Counted from the first letter of the stretch, positions 1-11,710 are shown. The stretch is DNA of 64,000 nt from Selaginella moellendorffii (GCF_000143415.4 NW_003314264.1:1896074-1960073), one strand, 5' to 3'. Program-made: numbers and translations. The notes: generated by a model not told the origin, from the letters alone.

Positions 1-40
1 TTTTTTGGGAATGAATGTGTAAGGCCGATTTATGTTTTAG

Positions 41-3000
41 GTGGATGCCGAAAAAAAGACTGTAACACCAGCTCCGGCAACAGTTGTACGTGTGGAGCCT
101 AAGGTTACGAAAACTGTTACCACCATGAATGGCATTCAACCAAGGACGTTTTCTGCATCAAAAACTGTGAACGAGCAGTTGCGTAAAACTCAGCTGGATC
201 TTAATCAAAAGGAGAAAGAACCGTCTTTACCTCAAGATGGAGCATCAAAAATTCCTGTCCAGAGTCAGCCATTATCGTTTAAAAGGGAAGACGCTCCTTC
301 TCATGAGGTTGAGAAACGTTCCTCACGATCACAAGGAGTTTCCGAAATAGAAGCAGGGTTTTTGGCAGAAATGGATAAGGTACTTGAACTTGTGCCTTTT
401 ATACTTTAATGTTTGTTTCTGCAGGTGAAGAAAATCGCTGATGATATTGATGGATTTATGCATATTATCGAGATAGATTCTCTTGGATCCGGTTTAACAA
501 GGTCTGGAGTAGACAAGCTGGAAAGCGAAATTATAGCCGTTTCAGCGCGATGCCGTAGTTTTAAGGTAACCTTCCATGTTCGGTGTGATGCTTACATTCT
601 TTAAACTCCAGCAAAAACTGCAAGAGCATTGTGAGTTTGTTGAAGAGCTTCGGGATCAAAGCCTTGATGGTATTACTGTCCTTCATTACAAGTAACAATT
701 TGAGCTGGAAATTTTAGTTGACGCATGGAGAATTTACGTGGAAAGCCGAGTGGAACAAGCATCTGATAGCCGATATCAGGACCTCTGGGTTCACCGCAAG
801 CTTCACCCGGAAATGGACATCAAGCGAAAGCACGTTATCAATGCAGATGAGGTACATACTACTCGTTCCCATGCCTCTTCCTAACCATGGTTTGTTTAGA
901 CATTGAAAAGACAAATTTCTGATCTCGAGTCTCATCTTCATACACTTGAAATAAGTCGACGCCAGAATATGTCTTCAAAACAGCGGTCTACTGCTGGGTA
1001 TGAATGAATTTGTCAAGAAATATGGATCTAATTTTTTGTATGTGGCACAGAGACTTCCAATCTGTTCAAAATCTCTACAGCACAGTAAACTTTCAAATGG
1101 AAGCAGCTGATAAGCTATGTGTGCATCTCGCGGACTTGATGGAATCGATGAATATATCGTCAAGCGTTACTTCCTTAAGGCCACGGAAAATGCAGTCGTC
1201 TTTATTGCAGACAAAGCCACCGCAGACTAAAACCGAGAGTGTTTTTTCTACGCCATCCAAGTCTATCTTGAGTGATGACTTCGCGCCGGCGGAAAGCACA
1301 AGAAGGCGAAGAGATTCCTTGGATAGCGTAAGCATTATTCCGTTTCTTTCGTTTCCTACTCTTTTGCTCCTTACACTTTACAGGGTATTGGAGCAACGAA
1401 AACCACGATCAAAAGGATGGTTGGGGTGGTCAATAACCGGAAGGCTAAACTGCTTGAATCAACCTCCAATGCTCTTCAAACGATGAAGCCGCAGTCAACT
1501 TTGAAGCAGCCAAGTGTTACAGAAGAGAAAATTCTCGTACTAGCACCTGCAGCGACATCTTTGGATACGACCAGGCCTTCGTTTTCTTCCAGGACGGATA
1601 TCGTTTCACAGAGTTCTTCGCCTCCTTTTGGTGACGGGGGTTTAAGATCGCAGCCGTTACCGCCGTCCTCTAGTGCTTTAGCACTCAAGGTTCCCGACAT
1701 GTCAAGAGCTTCTACGAATGTTATTCGTCCCGCGTCAGCTTTTATCGCCCCGGCCTCAATCACGAAAACGTCAAGCATGACCACTCAAGCGACACCACCA
1801 TCAGCGTGGCTACCATCTTTGGAGTTGAAGGCTGCACCGGCTGTTGTGTCCTTCGGACCTTTGGAAGTGAAAGCTACATCTTCCACAGTGCAGGCTACAC
1901 CAGCAACTTCCACATCTTTGGAGCTGAAGCGTACCACATCTCCCACATCTTCGGATCTGAAAGCAACATCGATCACATCATCTCCGACGTTCAGTGTTTC
2001 TACAAGGTTAGGCGCTCCGTTACCGTCATTATTCCAGCAGTTGGAGTCGAAGCCATCGACCAGTGAACAAGCGCAGTCACAACCGAAGATTTCCACTGCA
2101 CCTATAGCAGCGACATGTAGCGTCTCCAGCGGTTCCTCCCAGTTGGTTGTAAGCTCGTCGACCTCGGCTACTCTTCTACCTGCAGCTCCACGTACTACAT
2201 CATTAGTGAAGCCCTTAGCTTTCAGCTTCCCGGTATCATCGTCTCCCGCTACTGCATTATCGTTTGCATCGTCCTCAGCCGCTACGTCCACGCTGAGCAT
2301 GATGTCGGCCACAACAAAAGTCCCTTCCAGCGGTTACAGCAGCTCGCCGCCACAATCTACTAGTCAGCTGACTGTTTCCTCTAGTCCGCCATCTACGACT
2401 TCGAAGCCCGATATATTCGCGTCACCTTTTCCAAACGTTCCGGCGGCCAGCGGCCCTTCTCCAGTTTCTTCGCCTTTTCCGGCTTTGCTTCAATCGCAGC
2501 AGCAGCAGACTACTCAAGCCGTGCGACCACCACCGGATGAAGATGACATGGACGAAGAGGCCCCCTCGAGTGCATTCTCGGGCTTTGGTAATCTCGGCCT
2601 GGGCTCGGCGTTGCCTTCAGCGCCAACCGGGAATCCATTTGGCGTAACGCCGAGTCCGCAGGCCACCCCGTTCGGAGGACTGAGCGCACCACCACCTGGT
2701 CAGCTGTTCAGGCCGGCTGCATTTTCCTTGAGCTCTCCGGGAACAGGCTTTACGTCATCGCCAGAAGGCGGTGCGTTCTCCAACCGGCCTGCCGCGGCTC
2801 CTAGTGGATTTGGTCAGGCTCCTTCGAGCGGTTTCGGACAGCCTGCTGGGAGCGCGCTGGGCAGTGCACTGGGTGCATTCGGACAGACGAGACAAGTGGG
2901 ATTTGGTGGTCCAGTGTCGGGTGCAGCTGGTTTCGCAAGTGCTTCGCCGGGTGGTGGTTTCGCTTCTGCGGCAACCGGTGGTGGTTTTGCCAGTGCTACG

Positions 3001-3289
3001 TCGGGTGCTGGTTTTGCGGCCGCGGCATCGGGTGGTGGCTTTGCCGGTGCAGCAACAGGTAAATGTCTTCTACTGTTTTTTATTTATTTTGGAAGCAATT
3101 GACTGAATGGGCATTACAGGTAGTGGATTTCAAGCGCTTGGTCAGAACATTAGCAGCGGAGGCTTTGGGGGCTTTGCTGGAAGTAATGCGGCGACACCTG
3201 GATTTGGCTCTGTACAACCGCCTGGTGGATTTCTCCCGGGTGCTGCGCAACCGCCGAATAATCCACTTTTCACAGCGATGAGAAAGTGA
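41..3289 (+). CDS. NUP214: Nucleoporin Nup214/LNO1, C-terminal part (5' end outside window)
   Basis: Plant counterpart of the cytoplasmic-face pore nucleoporin Nup214, which acts in mRNA export. Seen: exons 41-379 (after a TTTTAG acceptor), 425-565, 612-669 and further small exons, then a long exon 1384-3058 and a last exon 3120-3289 joined in phase. The first exons encode a charged, helix-prone stretch that fits the Nup214 coiled coil. The long exon is very Ser/Thr/Pro rich and then carries FG-type repeats (SGFGQAPSSGFGQ, ALGAFGQTRQVGFGG, repeated GGGFAS). The C-terminus, LFTAMRK, matches the LFTQMRK ending I recall for Arabidopsis NUP214. The N-terminal beta-propeller must lie before position 1. 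Exon borders between 670 and 1383 were only partly traced. Confidence 0.85.
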
Positions 3290-3595
3290 TGTCGTTAAGC
3301 AAGGTTTGGGTGTTAAGTTTTGTTTTTCGATCGGAAGTAAGAATCTTTGATCTTGACAGGTTGTAGCTTTTGTTTTTACGAGCATTCGTTGGAGATTTTC
3401 CAGCTGACACAAGGTATATTCCTCTTTTTTCTTCCGTAACGCACACTAGCCAGTCGAAAGAGGTTCCTTTTGTTTGTTTTCTCCTCTAGTCGCTTGAAGA
3501 AATGTGTTAGCGATTTTTTTTAAACATGCAGGAAATGGTATTTGTGTGATCCACAAATTTTAGCTGCAAGTCGATCTGGTTTCGTGGCGTTCAAG

Positions 3596-4119
3596 ATGAG
3601 CTCGGAGCAGAGGGAGGAGCATGGTTGCCGTGCTGCTGCATCAGATTCACAGCCAGTGTCAGCCGAGTACATTCTTCAAGTAAGAATTCCGCAGCCCCGT
3701 TCGTGTGATTTGTCTCGGCTCTTCCTTCCTGCAGGTGCAAAGTTTGATAGAGCAGTGTCTATTGCTCAACATGAACTGCGACGAATGCGTAGACGCGCTG
3801 TCCACGCACTCCAACGTGAAGCCCGTTGTCACACTCACAGGCAAGCAAATCTTCTTTTTTTTTAACTAGCAGTTGCCTCGAGCTGTTTGTCATTTTTGTT
3901 TAAATTCGTTTTCAGTCCCGACTTAAAAGGAAGTTTGTGATCCCTGCAGTGTGGAACGAGCTCAAGAAAGAGAACAAGAGCTTCTTCACGGCCTACGAGA
4001 AGCACCAAGAGACCGGCAAGCACTGCCGAGCGCTGATGGAGGAAATGAGAAAGCTGCTTGTGATTTCAAAGCCAAATATGATGACGAGCAAGCGAACAAA
4101 AGAACAAAAGGGCTCTTGA
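3596..4119 (+). CDS. Small plant-specific protein with TIGR01589-type domain
   Basis: Three exons (3596-3679, 3735-3840, 3950-4119) join in frame to about 119 residues. The core, VQSLIEQCLLLNMN then VWNELKKENKSFFTAYEKH, follows the plant-specific domain TIGR01589 (V..LIE.CL.L.MN ... VW..L..EN..FF.AY). The function of that family is not known to me. The second intron begins GC (CACAG|GCAAGC) and ends CCCTGCAG. Using it restores the family's TLT-VW join, so it is probably a real GC-AG intron. Residues 1-28 are polar and variable. The gene starts about 300 bp after the NUP214 stop, on the same strand. Confidence 0.72.
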
Positions 4120-5013
4120 AACGTAGCGGAAGAGAAGAAGAATGGCAGGCTATATGTACTACAACGCTGGAGAGGAGCTCTTGTCCCTCTCATACAACGC
4201 ACACAGACACACAGAAGGTTTGTCGAAACTCTTGCCTTGTCTTGGCTTGGCCGTTCTACTTAATTGCGTGGATGTTTGAGTATTTCATTGTCTCGGCAAG
4301 GACGAAAGGCCTATCTCTTCATGCTTCGCCTCGCCTTTGCCACCACAAATATCTTACCACCACACGTTTGTCTCTGCTTTTTTTTTTTTTTTTTTTTTGC
4401 CTCTTTCTCTTTTTCAGCTCGTCTTTCGCTGTGACGCTTGCTTGTACACAAAGTGTAAGAGGCTGGGTTCACTGAATTGTCCGCCAAGTCTTTTCGCAGC
4501 ACTACGAAATAGAGCCAGAGAGTTCTTCTCGGATTGTGACTTGAAGTTTTATTTGCGTTTGAGTTTGTGGAGTTGATGATGTTACCTTAAGACAAAGCGT
4601 GGATTTTGAGAGAGAAAACTTGGCAGGTGTTTCTGAGCACTCGAAAACAAAAAGGATTTTGTTTTGTTTCATTGTTCGCGCTCAGCAGAAGATTGTCCTG
4701 TATAGATACAAAGGGGTGGTGAATTATCAAAGACACTTTTGAGTGGTCAGGTTTGGAGCAACTGGTAGGCTCATACGAATGAGTTGATTGATTGGTACTC
4801 CACACCCAAATGAAAGGATGGGTATCTTTCACATTTTTGCACGCCGACATAAACTGAAAATATGAGTTTAAAAGGCTACCGAGCTTATTTAACGTTAACC
4901 ATTAGTTTAGTGCATCTAAAACGTGCTATTTCGAGTTAATCATCAGTTTAGCGTATCTAAAAGGTTCCAGACTATAAATAAGCTCCATCCCTTTAGGGTT
5001 ATCCGAGCGACAT
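4120..5013. other. Intergenic region, presumed 3' flank and Dof promoter
   Basis: No convincing gene. It holds a T-rich run near 4379-4398 and, near its right end, two 27-bp direct copies of a TTAAYCATYAGTTTAG-type sequence followed by a TATA box just before the Dof gene. Confidence 0.5.
4896..4980 (+). promoter_or_regulatory. Dof gene core promoter: TATA box and 41-bp-spaced direct repeat
   Basis: TATAAATA lies at 4973-4980, 33 bp before the Dof start codon at 5014. Just upstream, near 4896-4921 and 4937-4962, are two similar 27-bp copies (consensus TTAAYCATYAGTTTAG then YRTATCTAAAA or close to it) spaced 41 bp apart. A TATA function is likely from sequence and position. A regulatory role for the repeat is only a guess. 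Confidence 0.45.
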
Positions 5014-5718
5014 ATGGCGAAGAAAAGTGGCTCAGGTAATGGTGCGGTAGTGGTGAAGAAGCGGCGCGCGAGAAACGAGAGGGCTTGCCAGCTCACGGCA
5101 CAGCAAGTGAGGGAGCAAAACTTGGACAAGATGTGGGAGCCTCACGAGCTTCCGGACAACGTGTACCAGTGCCCACGCTGCCAATCTTACAACACGCGGT
5201 TTGATTACTACAACAACGAGAAGCGTGACCAGCCGCGCTTCGCTTGTAGGGCATGCAAGAAACAGTGGACCCAGGGCGGCAAGATAAGGGCGGCATCCAG
5301 TGGTGGACGTAAAAGGAAAGGCAAAGCTTCGAGCAGCAGCAGCGATGGAGGAGGCAGCATGGATAAGAAGAGAGCCGAGCAGAGTCTGGTGGGCAAATTC
5401 GCTGGAGAACCATCTCAAACTCCGTGGCAACTAGATGGTGAAGATATGCAAACGATTTGCTACTGGGGGCAACCTCAAGAGCTTGGTGGTAATACTAGTG
5501 CGCCAGTAGTTGGCGGAGACGAGCAAAACAACTTCTGGTTGCAACCTGGTGGTGGCGGAGACAACTTCTGGAGGCAACCTCAAGAGATTGGTGGTGCGCT
5601 GCAAGTTGGCGGAGATGTGCAAAAAAACTTGGAGCAGCTTGGTGGTGATTCGACTGTGCACGGATATGTGGAAGACAACTTCTGGGACAACTTCAAGAGT
5701 TTGATGACGTCGATATAG
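5014..5718 (+). CDS. Dof-type zinc-finger transcription factor
   Basis: Single-exon 234-residue protein. Residues about 53-95 form a Dof finger: CPRC, then 21 residues, then CRAC (CX2CX21CX2C), with the signature NTRF-YYNN and the following QWTQGGKIR. Dof proteins bind AAAG sites in plant promoters. The basic N-terminus (KKRRARNER) and the KRKGK after the finger look like nuclear localisation signals. The C-terminal half has diverged copies of a NFW-x-QP..GG element (NNFWLQP, DNFWRQP, DNFWDNF), probably an activation region. The residue before YYNN is Asp where many Dof proteins have Cys; the four zinc ligands are intact. Confidence 0.88.
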   Translation: MAKKSGSGNGAVVVKKRRARNERACQLTAQQVREQNLDKMWEPHELPDNVYQCPRCQSYNTRFDYYNNEKRDQPRFACRACKKQWTQGGKIRAASSGGRKRKGKASSSSSDGGGSMDKKRAEQSLVGKFAGEPSQTPWQLDGEDMQTICYWGQPQELGGNTSAPVVGGDEQNNFWLQPGGGGDNFWRQPQEIGGALQVGGDVQKNLEQLGGDSTVHGYVEDNFWDNFKSLMTSI

Positions 5719-5823
5719 ACATTGAGAGCTTGCCAGGGATACTATCTTGCTAATTCATCGAAAAGGAGAAAATCCTTAGACCTTTTTGCCATGAAAAATG
5801 CTTGTACAAAACTAGTCATTGTA

Positions 5824-7173
5824 CTAAACTAAACATGACGAGTGGATTGGCAATGGAGGCTGTGGGATATAAGCGCCCTCAAACAGTTTAGCCAGGTTAT
5901 ATGGCTCCACAACGTTGTCATCCCCATACCACATATACCGAAAGTAGAGCCAGTATGACTTCTCAGTTGGATGTATAGAATCCCAAAACATAGACTTGGA
6001 GGGCGTGGGGCACAAATAAGGTTGGAATTGCTTGGTTCTGGCATCGTTTTTTAAATAAGAATCCCCACAGAAAACTGCTGCATTGAAGGGTCCGGCTCCG
6101 CAACAAGCACTCTTCACATCTTCGTAGCCTACAAGTGATACCACAAGTTATATTAGCAAACTGTACAAACGATTCTGATCCTCTTACCAAATGCCTGTGG
6201 GAATTTGATGGCGCTCATGGTCAGATCATATGTTTTGGCAAGAACGATCTTCGTGTCCTTGAGTTCTTCGCTCAGTGACTTCACTGTTTGTGCAAGTCCC
6301 TCGTTAAAGGCCAAAGCAAGATCGTTAGCGGGCTTGAAACATCCATTAGTATCACCATTCCCATTCGTAGTTGCAACTAACAATCTGGCTCTTGGTATAC
6401 ATCCCAGTGGCGGCAGCCCAAGTGTTATAATCCTCCTTGCTCCATCGCTATACAACGCCTTTAAAATTTATCATGAAAAGCTTACCATGGTCTTACTAAA
6501 ATATACTATCATAGTTACCTTGATCGCAGAGATATAAGCTCCCAGCATTCTACCGATAAATTCTTGCGGGGTAACTTGCGTTTGCAAGGTAGAATCCGCG
6601 AGGTAATTCCCCATGATATCATTCGCCCCCATAGAGAAGATAAACACCGATTCTTTGTAAAACTCTGGGTTTGGCCTGGCCAACGTGAGATTATGGAACT
6701 GCGCTAGCTGAGTGTTCAAGCTCATCAATCCCTGGAAGTAAAAAAACGATCACGTACAAATTGAAAGTTATGAACGAGACTATCTACATTACCTCTCCAG
6801 CGTTTGTAGATTCCAGCAGCCCAGCTCCTCCCGACGCAAAGTTTACCCCTTGGGCGATCCATTTATCGGGCTTGAGATAAGGATCTGGAAAACGCAATCC
6901 AAGTGAAGTAGCCAAGAAATCTGGGAGTGTTCTTCCATTAGTGTATCGCCCCGTGGGGTGGCCAAAGTAAGTGTCACCATAGGGTGGCACCGAGACCTCG
7001 ACGATGGGGTTTGAGATATATAAATTGTTGCCAGCGTCCACGGTAGAATCGCCTAGCACAAACAAGCCTGGGACTTTCCTGGTACTTAGATTTGGGAAGT
7101 ATTGGAGAGCTGAGGCATATGCTACTAGATTCGCCACGCAGAGAAGCAAGAGAGTAGAGGAGTGAGAGCCCAT
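5824..7173 (-). CDS. GDSL-type esterase/lipase
   Basis: Four exons (7173-6793, 6731-6519, 6458-6188, 6128-5824) join in frame to 389 residues, with introns of 59-61 bp. The N-terminus is a hydrophobic signal peptide (MGSHSSTLLLLCVANLVAYA), so the enzyme is probably secreted. Block I is GDSTVDAGNN with the catalytic Ser; block III is GANDIMGNY with the oxyanion Gly/Asn; block V is DSIHPTEKSY with the catalytic Asp and His. The length is normal for the plant SGNH/GDSL family, which hydrolyses acyl esters such as lipids, cutin precursors or acetylated polymers. The substrate cannot be told from sequence. Confidence 0.9.
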
Positions 7174-7389
7174 GGTAAAATCTCTGCGTTAGGACGAGTA
7201 GAAATCCATTTTTATTATGGATCTTTTCCTGTTATGGACGTTTTGTGTTTCCCATTTCGGGCTAGGGTTTAAATTAAAAACTAAACTAATTTCCTAGTAA
7301 AATTTTTCTAGGGAGATCGTTCTGGAGATAACATGAGCGAACACCTTCCATGCCGATAATGAATTGGGGATGAATCTCACTAGTCCTCC

Positions 7390-8964
7390 AGCCTCAGCAG
7401 TGGACTCGTAGTGATCCCGTGGCGGATCGATGCCGTGATCCGCTGTCAAGGAGTGGAAATGCTTGCGTCCCCGGCGTACCTACAGGTCGAGAACAAGGCC
7501 TCGAAAGTGATCTCCCCCGGCTTGAGGCCCTGCTGCTGCATCTCCTGGAAGCGACGAGGCATCGCTCGAATCGAAGATTGCTTTCTGGCGTGTTTAAAAT
7601 TTCCCTCCCTAATCCTGACCGTCCACGTGGACGCATCGTGGCCGGGCATTTTGTGAAATAGGTCGCGCGGTCGCAATCGATCAAACAGGGCCTTGGCTTC
7701 GTCTGGAAGTCCCGCGGCGCCATATGCGCGGATCATTGCCGTCACGGTGATGAGGTTGTCTTGGAGCAAGGGGAATCGCTGGAAAACTTCTCTGGCTTCT
7801 TGGAGGCGGTTATGGAGTGCATAGCCATGGTCCATGGATGCGGAGGATGTGTCTTTCATCGGCATCAAGGAGCACAGGTCGGATGCTTCTTCCAGAAACT
7901 CATTCAGGGCGTAGGCCCTGATCATCGTGCTCCTTGTCACTTGGTTCTTTGCACGGCGCTCTGTCGAACAGTGCTCTTGCTTTGGTCGCTTGTCCACCAC
8001 TGTTCTTGAATGTCCAGGAGATCACATCCTGCTCCGGCATTTCATCGGCTACTGCCTCCTCGGCATGGCCGCCGCTTGCGAATGCCTGGATCATCGCACA
8101 TTTCTCCCGGGCATTCGAGCGAAAACATCGGCCGCGAAGCTTGTTCCGTCCGCCGCTGTGATCATGCTGTTCCAGGAGACGACGTTCCTGCCATCCATGG
8201 CATCGAACAGATCTTTGGCCTCGGCGCAGTGGTCGGCTTGTCCATAGGCAGCAATCATGGTATTGACCACGAACATGTCACAGTGTGGAAGTCCATCGAA
8301 GAAGATCTTCATTTGTTACAGATCTCCACACCTCATCATCGAGTTCCAGGAGATATTGTCACTCACTGGCATCCTCACGAACAGCTCCCATCTGGAAGAA
8401 TCCTCGTTCAAGCCATCGAGCATCGTGTTCCAAGATAAGATGTCTTTCTTGCCCATTGCGAAGAACAGAGCCTGGCATTGGGAGACGTGCCAATCCGCGG
8501 AGCATGGTGTTCCAGGACACGAGATTTTGCCCGGGATCTGCTGGAAGAGATCGAGAGCTTGCTGGAGCTCCCCACATTCCACATAGCTCAAGAGCATCGC
8601 GTTCCAGGACAAGGTGTTTGCTGCGCCATGCGATCAAACACGTCCCGGGCTTGCAGGGAATCCCCAGTCAGTGCCTTGATCATTGTCGTCCAGGTGATCA
8701 TGTTTCTGCGAGCCATCTCGCCAAAGAGCTTCCACGCTTCTTGGATCTCTCCATTGACGACATTTGCATGGCGGTGTCCTTGTGCGGCATATTGGAGAAC
8801 AGAACCCTCGCCTCCGCCAGCCGTCCGATTTCGGAGTAGAGTCCAACCAGGGCCGTCGCCGTGACGCAATTGTGTTCCGGAATGCGCTCGAGCAGCATTG
8901 CCGCGCCCTGCAGATGGTCGTTTCTGGAATATACCGACGCCATGATGCTCCATCTTAAGTACAT
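7390..8964 (-). pseudogene. Decayed PPR gene, relative of the adjacent intact PPR
   Basis: PPR-coding pieces in all three minus frames (about 8964-8698, 8612-8316, 8312-8091, 8094-7900, 8000-7446) follow the order of the intact gene at 8977-11502. For example, AEAKDLFDAMDGRNVVSWNS matches AEAKDLFDAMDRKNVVSWNS in the intact gene, and LQGAAMLLERIPEHN matches LQEAAMLLDRIPERN. Frameshifts, stops and internal deletions (about 1.6 kb against 2.5 kb) rule out one full protein. The 5' end lacks the first 90 or so codons. It lies directly downstream of the intact gene in the same orientation, so it is a tandem duplicate that decayed. Confidence 0.85.
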
Positions 8965-8976
8965 GGAGTATTAAAG

Positions 8977-11502
8977 TCACTTATAATTACTGAAAATTGC
9001 GCTAGAACAAATGTTGGCGAGCAGGATATAGGGACCGGATTTCCTGGCGTCAAGCGCAAACTCGGCAGCTCTCGCGGATCTAGCGCGATCGTTTTGGAGC
9101 CAGCATGCGCCAAGGATCTTCATCCACGCCGATGAATCGGGGATGGATCTCGCTAACTCTTCGGCCTCCTCCAGCCTCCCAGACCGCGCCAGCAGATCGA
9201 CGATGCACTCGTAGTGATCCCTTCCCGGATCGATGCCGTAATCCGCCGCCATGGACTGGAAATGCTCGCATCCCTCCTCCAGCCGCCCGCCGTGGCTACT
9301 GCTCGCGATCAAGGCCCCGAAAGTGATCTCCCCCGCCTTGACGCCCTGCTGCTGCATCTCCCGGAAGAGATCCACCGCATCGTCGAAGAGCCCCTTCTTC
9401 CCCAGCGCCGCGATCATCGTGCTCCAAGGCGAGGAATCCCTTGCAGCGGAGCTCTGGAACACAATTCGCGCCTCGTTGAGGTAGCCGCCGTGCGCGTAGC
9501 CTCCGATCATCGAATTCAAACCCGGCGCCGACAGGGATTCGATCGAATCGAAGACGCGCTTCGCGTCGCCCAGCTGCCCTAGCCGGGAATACGCCGCGAT
9601 TGCAATCGCTCTAGAGGCTTCGTTCTGGGAGGGCATCTTCTCGAACAAGGCAGTGGCATATTTTAGATTCCCTTGCTGGCAATAGGCCGCGAGCATTGCG
9701 TTGAGCGACACAACACTGACCTCCTTGGTGGTGTCAAAGAAGAGCTTGGCCTGTTTGAAATTGCCCGCCTGCGTGTAAGCCGTGATCATGGCCGTCCACG
9801 TGGCCGCATCGTGGCCGGGCATTTTGTGGAACAGGGCTTCTGCCCTATCCATGCACTCGCCCTGGGCGAGGGCGCCGAGCATGGTGATCCAGCACAAGAG
9901 GTCGCGCTGCCGCAATCGATCGAACAGGGCCTTGGATTCGTCTGGAAATCCCGCGGCGCCATACGCGCGGATCATCGAGGTCACGGCGATGAGGTCGTCT
10001 TGGAGCAAGGGGAATCGCTGGAAGACTTCTGTGGCTTCTTTGAGGCGGTTGTGGAGCGCATACCCCTGGATGAGCGCCGTGAGGGAGGATGCTTCTTTCA
10101 TCGGCACCAAGGAGCACAGGCCGGATGCTTCTTCCAGAAATCCATTCATGGCGTAGGCGCTGATCATCGCGCTCCATGTCACTTCGTTCTTGCGCGGCAA
10201 TCTGTCGAACAGCGCCCTTGCTTCGGTCACTAGGCCGCTGTCCTTGAATGCCGCGATGGCCGAGTTCCAGGAGATGAGATTTTGCTCCGGCATTTCATCC
10301 AGGATCGCTGTTGCCTTCTCGGCATGGCCACCGCTGGCAAATGCCTGGATCATCGAGTTCCAAGACACCAGATTTCTTCCGGGCATTCGAGCGAAAGCAT
10401 CGGCCGCAAAGCTTGTTCCTTCCGCCGCTGTGATCATGCTGTTCCAGGAGACGACGTTCTTGCGATCCATGGCATCGAACAGATCTTTGGCCTCGGCGTA
10501 GAGGCCGGCTTGGACATAGGCAGCAATCAAGGTATTTCTCGAGATTTCGTCGCGGTGTGGGAGTAGATCGAAGAAGAGCTTCGCTTGTTCCAGATTTCCA
10601 GACCCAAACGCTTTGACCATCGAGTTGAAGGAGATCTGGTTCCACACCGGCATCCTCGAGAAGAGCTCGTTCGATCTGGAAGAATCCCCCACCGTGGCAG
10701 CGAGCATCGTGTTCCAAGACACAATGTTCCTCTCGGGCATTTCGGTGAAGAACAGAGCTTGGCAGTGGGAGACGTCGCCCGCCTGTGCCAATCCTGCGAG
10801 CATGGCGTTCCAAGACACGAGATCTCGCTCGGGAATTTGTTGGAAGAGATCGACAGCTGGCTGGAGCTCCCCAGATTCGACATAGCCCGAGATCATCGCG
10901 TTCCAGGAGGTGGTGTTGTGCTGTGCCATGCGATCAAACACGGCCCGGGCTCGCAGGGAATCTCCATCCGCGGCAATTGCCGAGATCATCGTCGTCCAAG
11001 TGATCACGTTCCTGGCAGCCATCTCGTCGAAGATCTTCCAGGCTTCTTGGATCTCTCCATTCACGGCATTTGCTTGGAGCATCGCGTTCCAGGCCACGGG
11101 GTCCTTGGACGGCATACTCCAGAACAGCCGCCGCGCCTCTTCCAGCCGTCCGATTTGGGAGTAGAGCGTGATCATGACCGTCATCGCGGGGGCATTGCGT
11201 TCCGGAATGCGGTCGAGCAGCATTGCCGCCTCCTGCAGATGCCCGTTTTGGGCATATGCTGCCGCCATGGTTTTCCAGGTGAAAAGGTTCCTCTGGCTAT
11301 GGTGGGCGAAGCACTCGTGGGCCTCCTCGACGCTACCGCACTTCCCGTACATGTCGATGACGAGATTTTGGAGGAAAGTGCTGGAGTGCAGAAGATCGTC
11401 ATGTATGAGTCGCTGGTGGATCCAGCGTCCTTGGGACAGATTCCTGGTGCTAGCGGTGGTCTTGAGCTGCGCGACGATATCATTCTCGGCCCATCTCTTC
11501 AT
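8977..11502 (-). CDS. PLS-type pentatricopeptide repeat protein without DYW domain
   Basis: Intronless. The first ATG in frame is at 11502, giving 841 residues; the frame is open 9 codons further but only from TTG. After a short leader comes a RWIHQRLIHDD...MYGKCGSVEEA block, then about 20 repeats of 31-35 residues with the land-plant signature (SWNAMISGYVESGELQPAVD, NVVSWNSMITA). The end has the E-like region (HYECIVDLLARSGRLEEAEE, then AWMKILGACW) and stops soon after YILLANICSS, so E+ and DYW are missing. Such proteins bind organellar RNA, often for C-to-U editing. Without DYW it would need a partner or have another RNA role. The N-terminus is not a clear transit peptide, so a small upstream exon is possible. 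Confidence 0.85.
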   Translation of the reverse strand: MKRWAENDIVAQLKTTASTRNLSQGRWIHQRLIHDDLLHSSTFLQNLVIDMYGKCGSVEEAHECFAHHSQRNLFTWKTMAAAYAQNGHLQEAAMLLDRIPERNAPAMTVMITLYSQIGRLEEARRLFWSMPSKDPVAWNAMLQANAVNGEIQEAWKIFDEMAARNVITWTTMISAIAADGDSLRARAVFDRMAQHNTTSWNAMISGYVESGELQPAVDLFQQIPERDLVSWNAMLAGLAQAGDVSHCQALFFTEMPERNIVSWNTMLAATVGDSSRSNELFSRMPVWNQISFNSMVKAFGSGNLEQAKLFFDLLPHRDEISRNTLIAAYVQAGLYAEAKDLFDAMDRKNVVSWNSMITAAEGTSFAADAFARMPGRNLVSWNSMIQAFASGGHAEKATAILDEMPEQNLISWNSAIAAFKDSGLVTEARALFDRLPRKNEVTWSAMISAYAMNGFLEEASGLCSLVPMKEASSLTALIQGYALHNRLKEATEVFQRFPLLQDDLIAVTSMIRAYGAAGFPDESKALFDRLRQRDLLCWITMLGALAQGECMDRAEALFHKMPGHDAATWTAMITAYTQAGNFKQAKLFFDTTKEVSVVSLNAMLAAYCQQGNLKYATALFEKMPSQNEASRAIAIAAYSRLGQLGDAKRVFDSIESLSAPGLNSMIGGYAHGGYLNEARIVFQSSAARDSSPWSTMIAALGKKGLFDDAVDLFREMQQQGVKAGEITFGALIASSSHGGRLEEGCEHFQSMAADYGIDPGRDHYECIVDLLARSGRLEEAEELARSIPDSSAWMKILGACWLQNDRARSARAAEFALDARKSGPYILLANICSSAIFSNYK

Positions 11503-11710
11503 CCGAATTGGCAGTCGCACATCGTCCAAGCCAAGAGATCCATATCGTGGTCAGTGCCAAGAAAAAGGATCTCCTCGTTTCAATGATTCACGGGGGCAAA
11601 GGGACATTAAGAGTGACGAGCCGGATCGATAAAACTGGGACGTGATCGCTCACAGGTAAGAGATCCTTGTGTTCTCTAGGTAGCAATGCCTTCGTTTTAG
11701 GGTCCCAGGA

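Noticed and set aside
1785-2312. 175-codon minus-strand frame in NUP214
   Set aside because: Mirror of Ser/Thr-rich low-complexity coding sequence.
4379-4398. Poly-T run as evidence of a retrocopy
   Set aside because: No duplicated gene, target-site duplication or intronless copy next to it.
10585-11586. 333-codon plus-strand frame inside the PPR gene
   Set aside because: Antisense shadow; repeats of HRVPG mirror the SWNAM repeats of the true gene.
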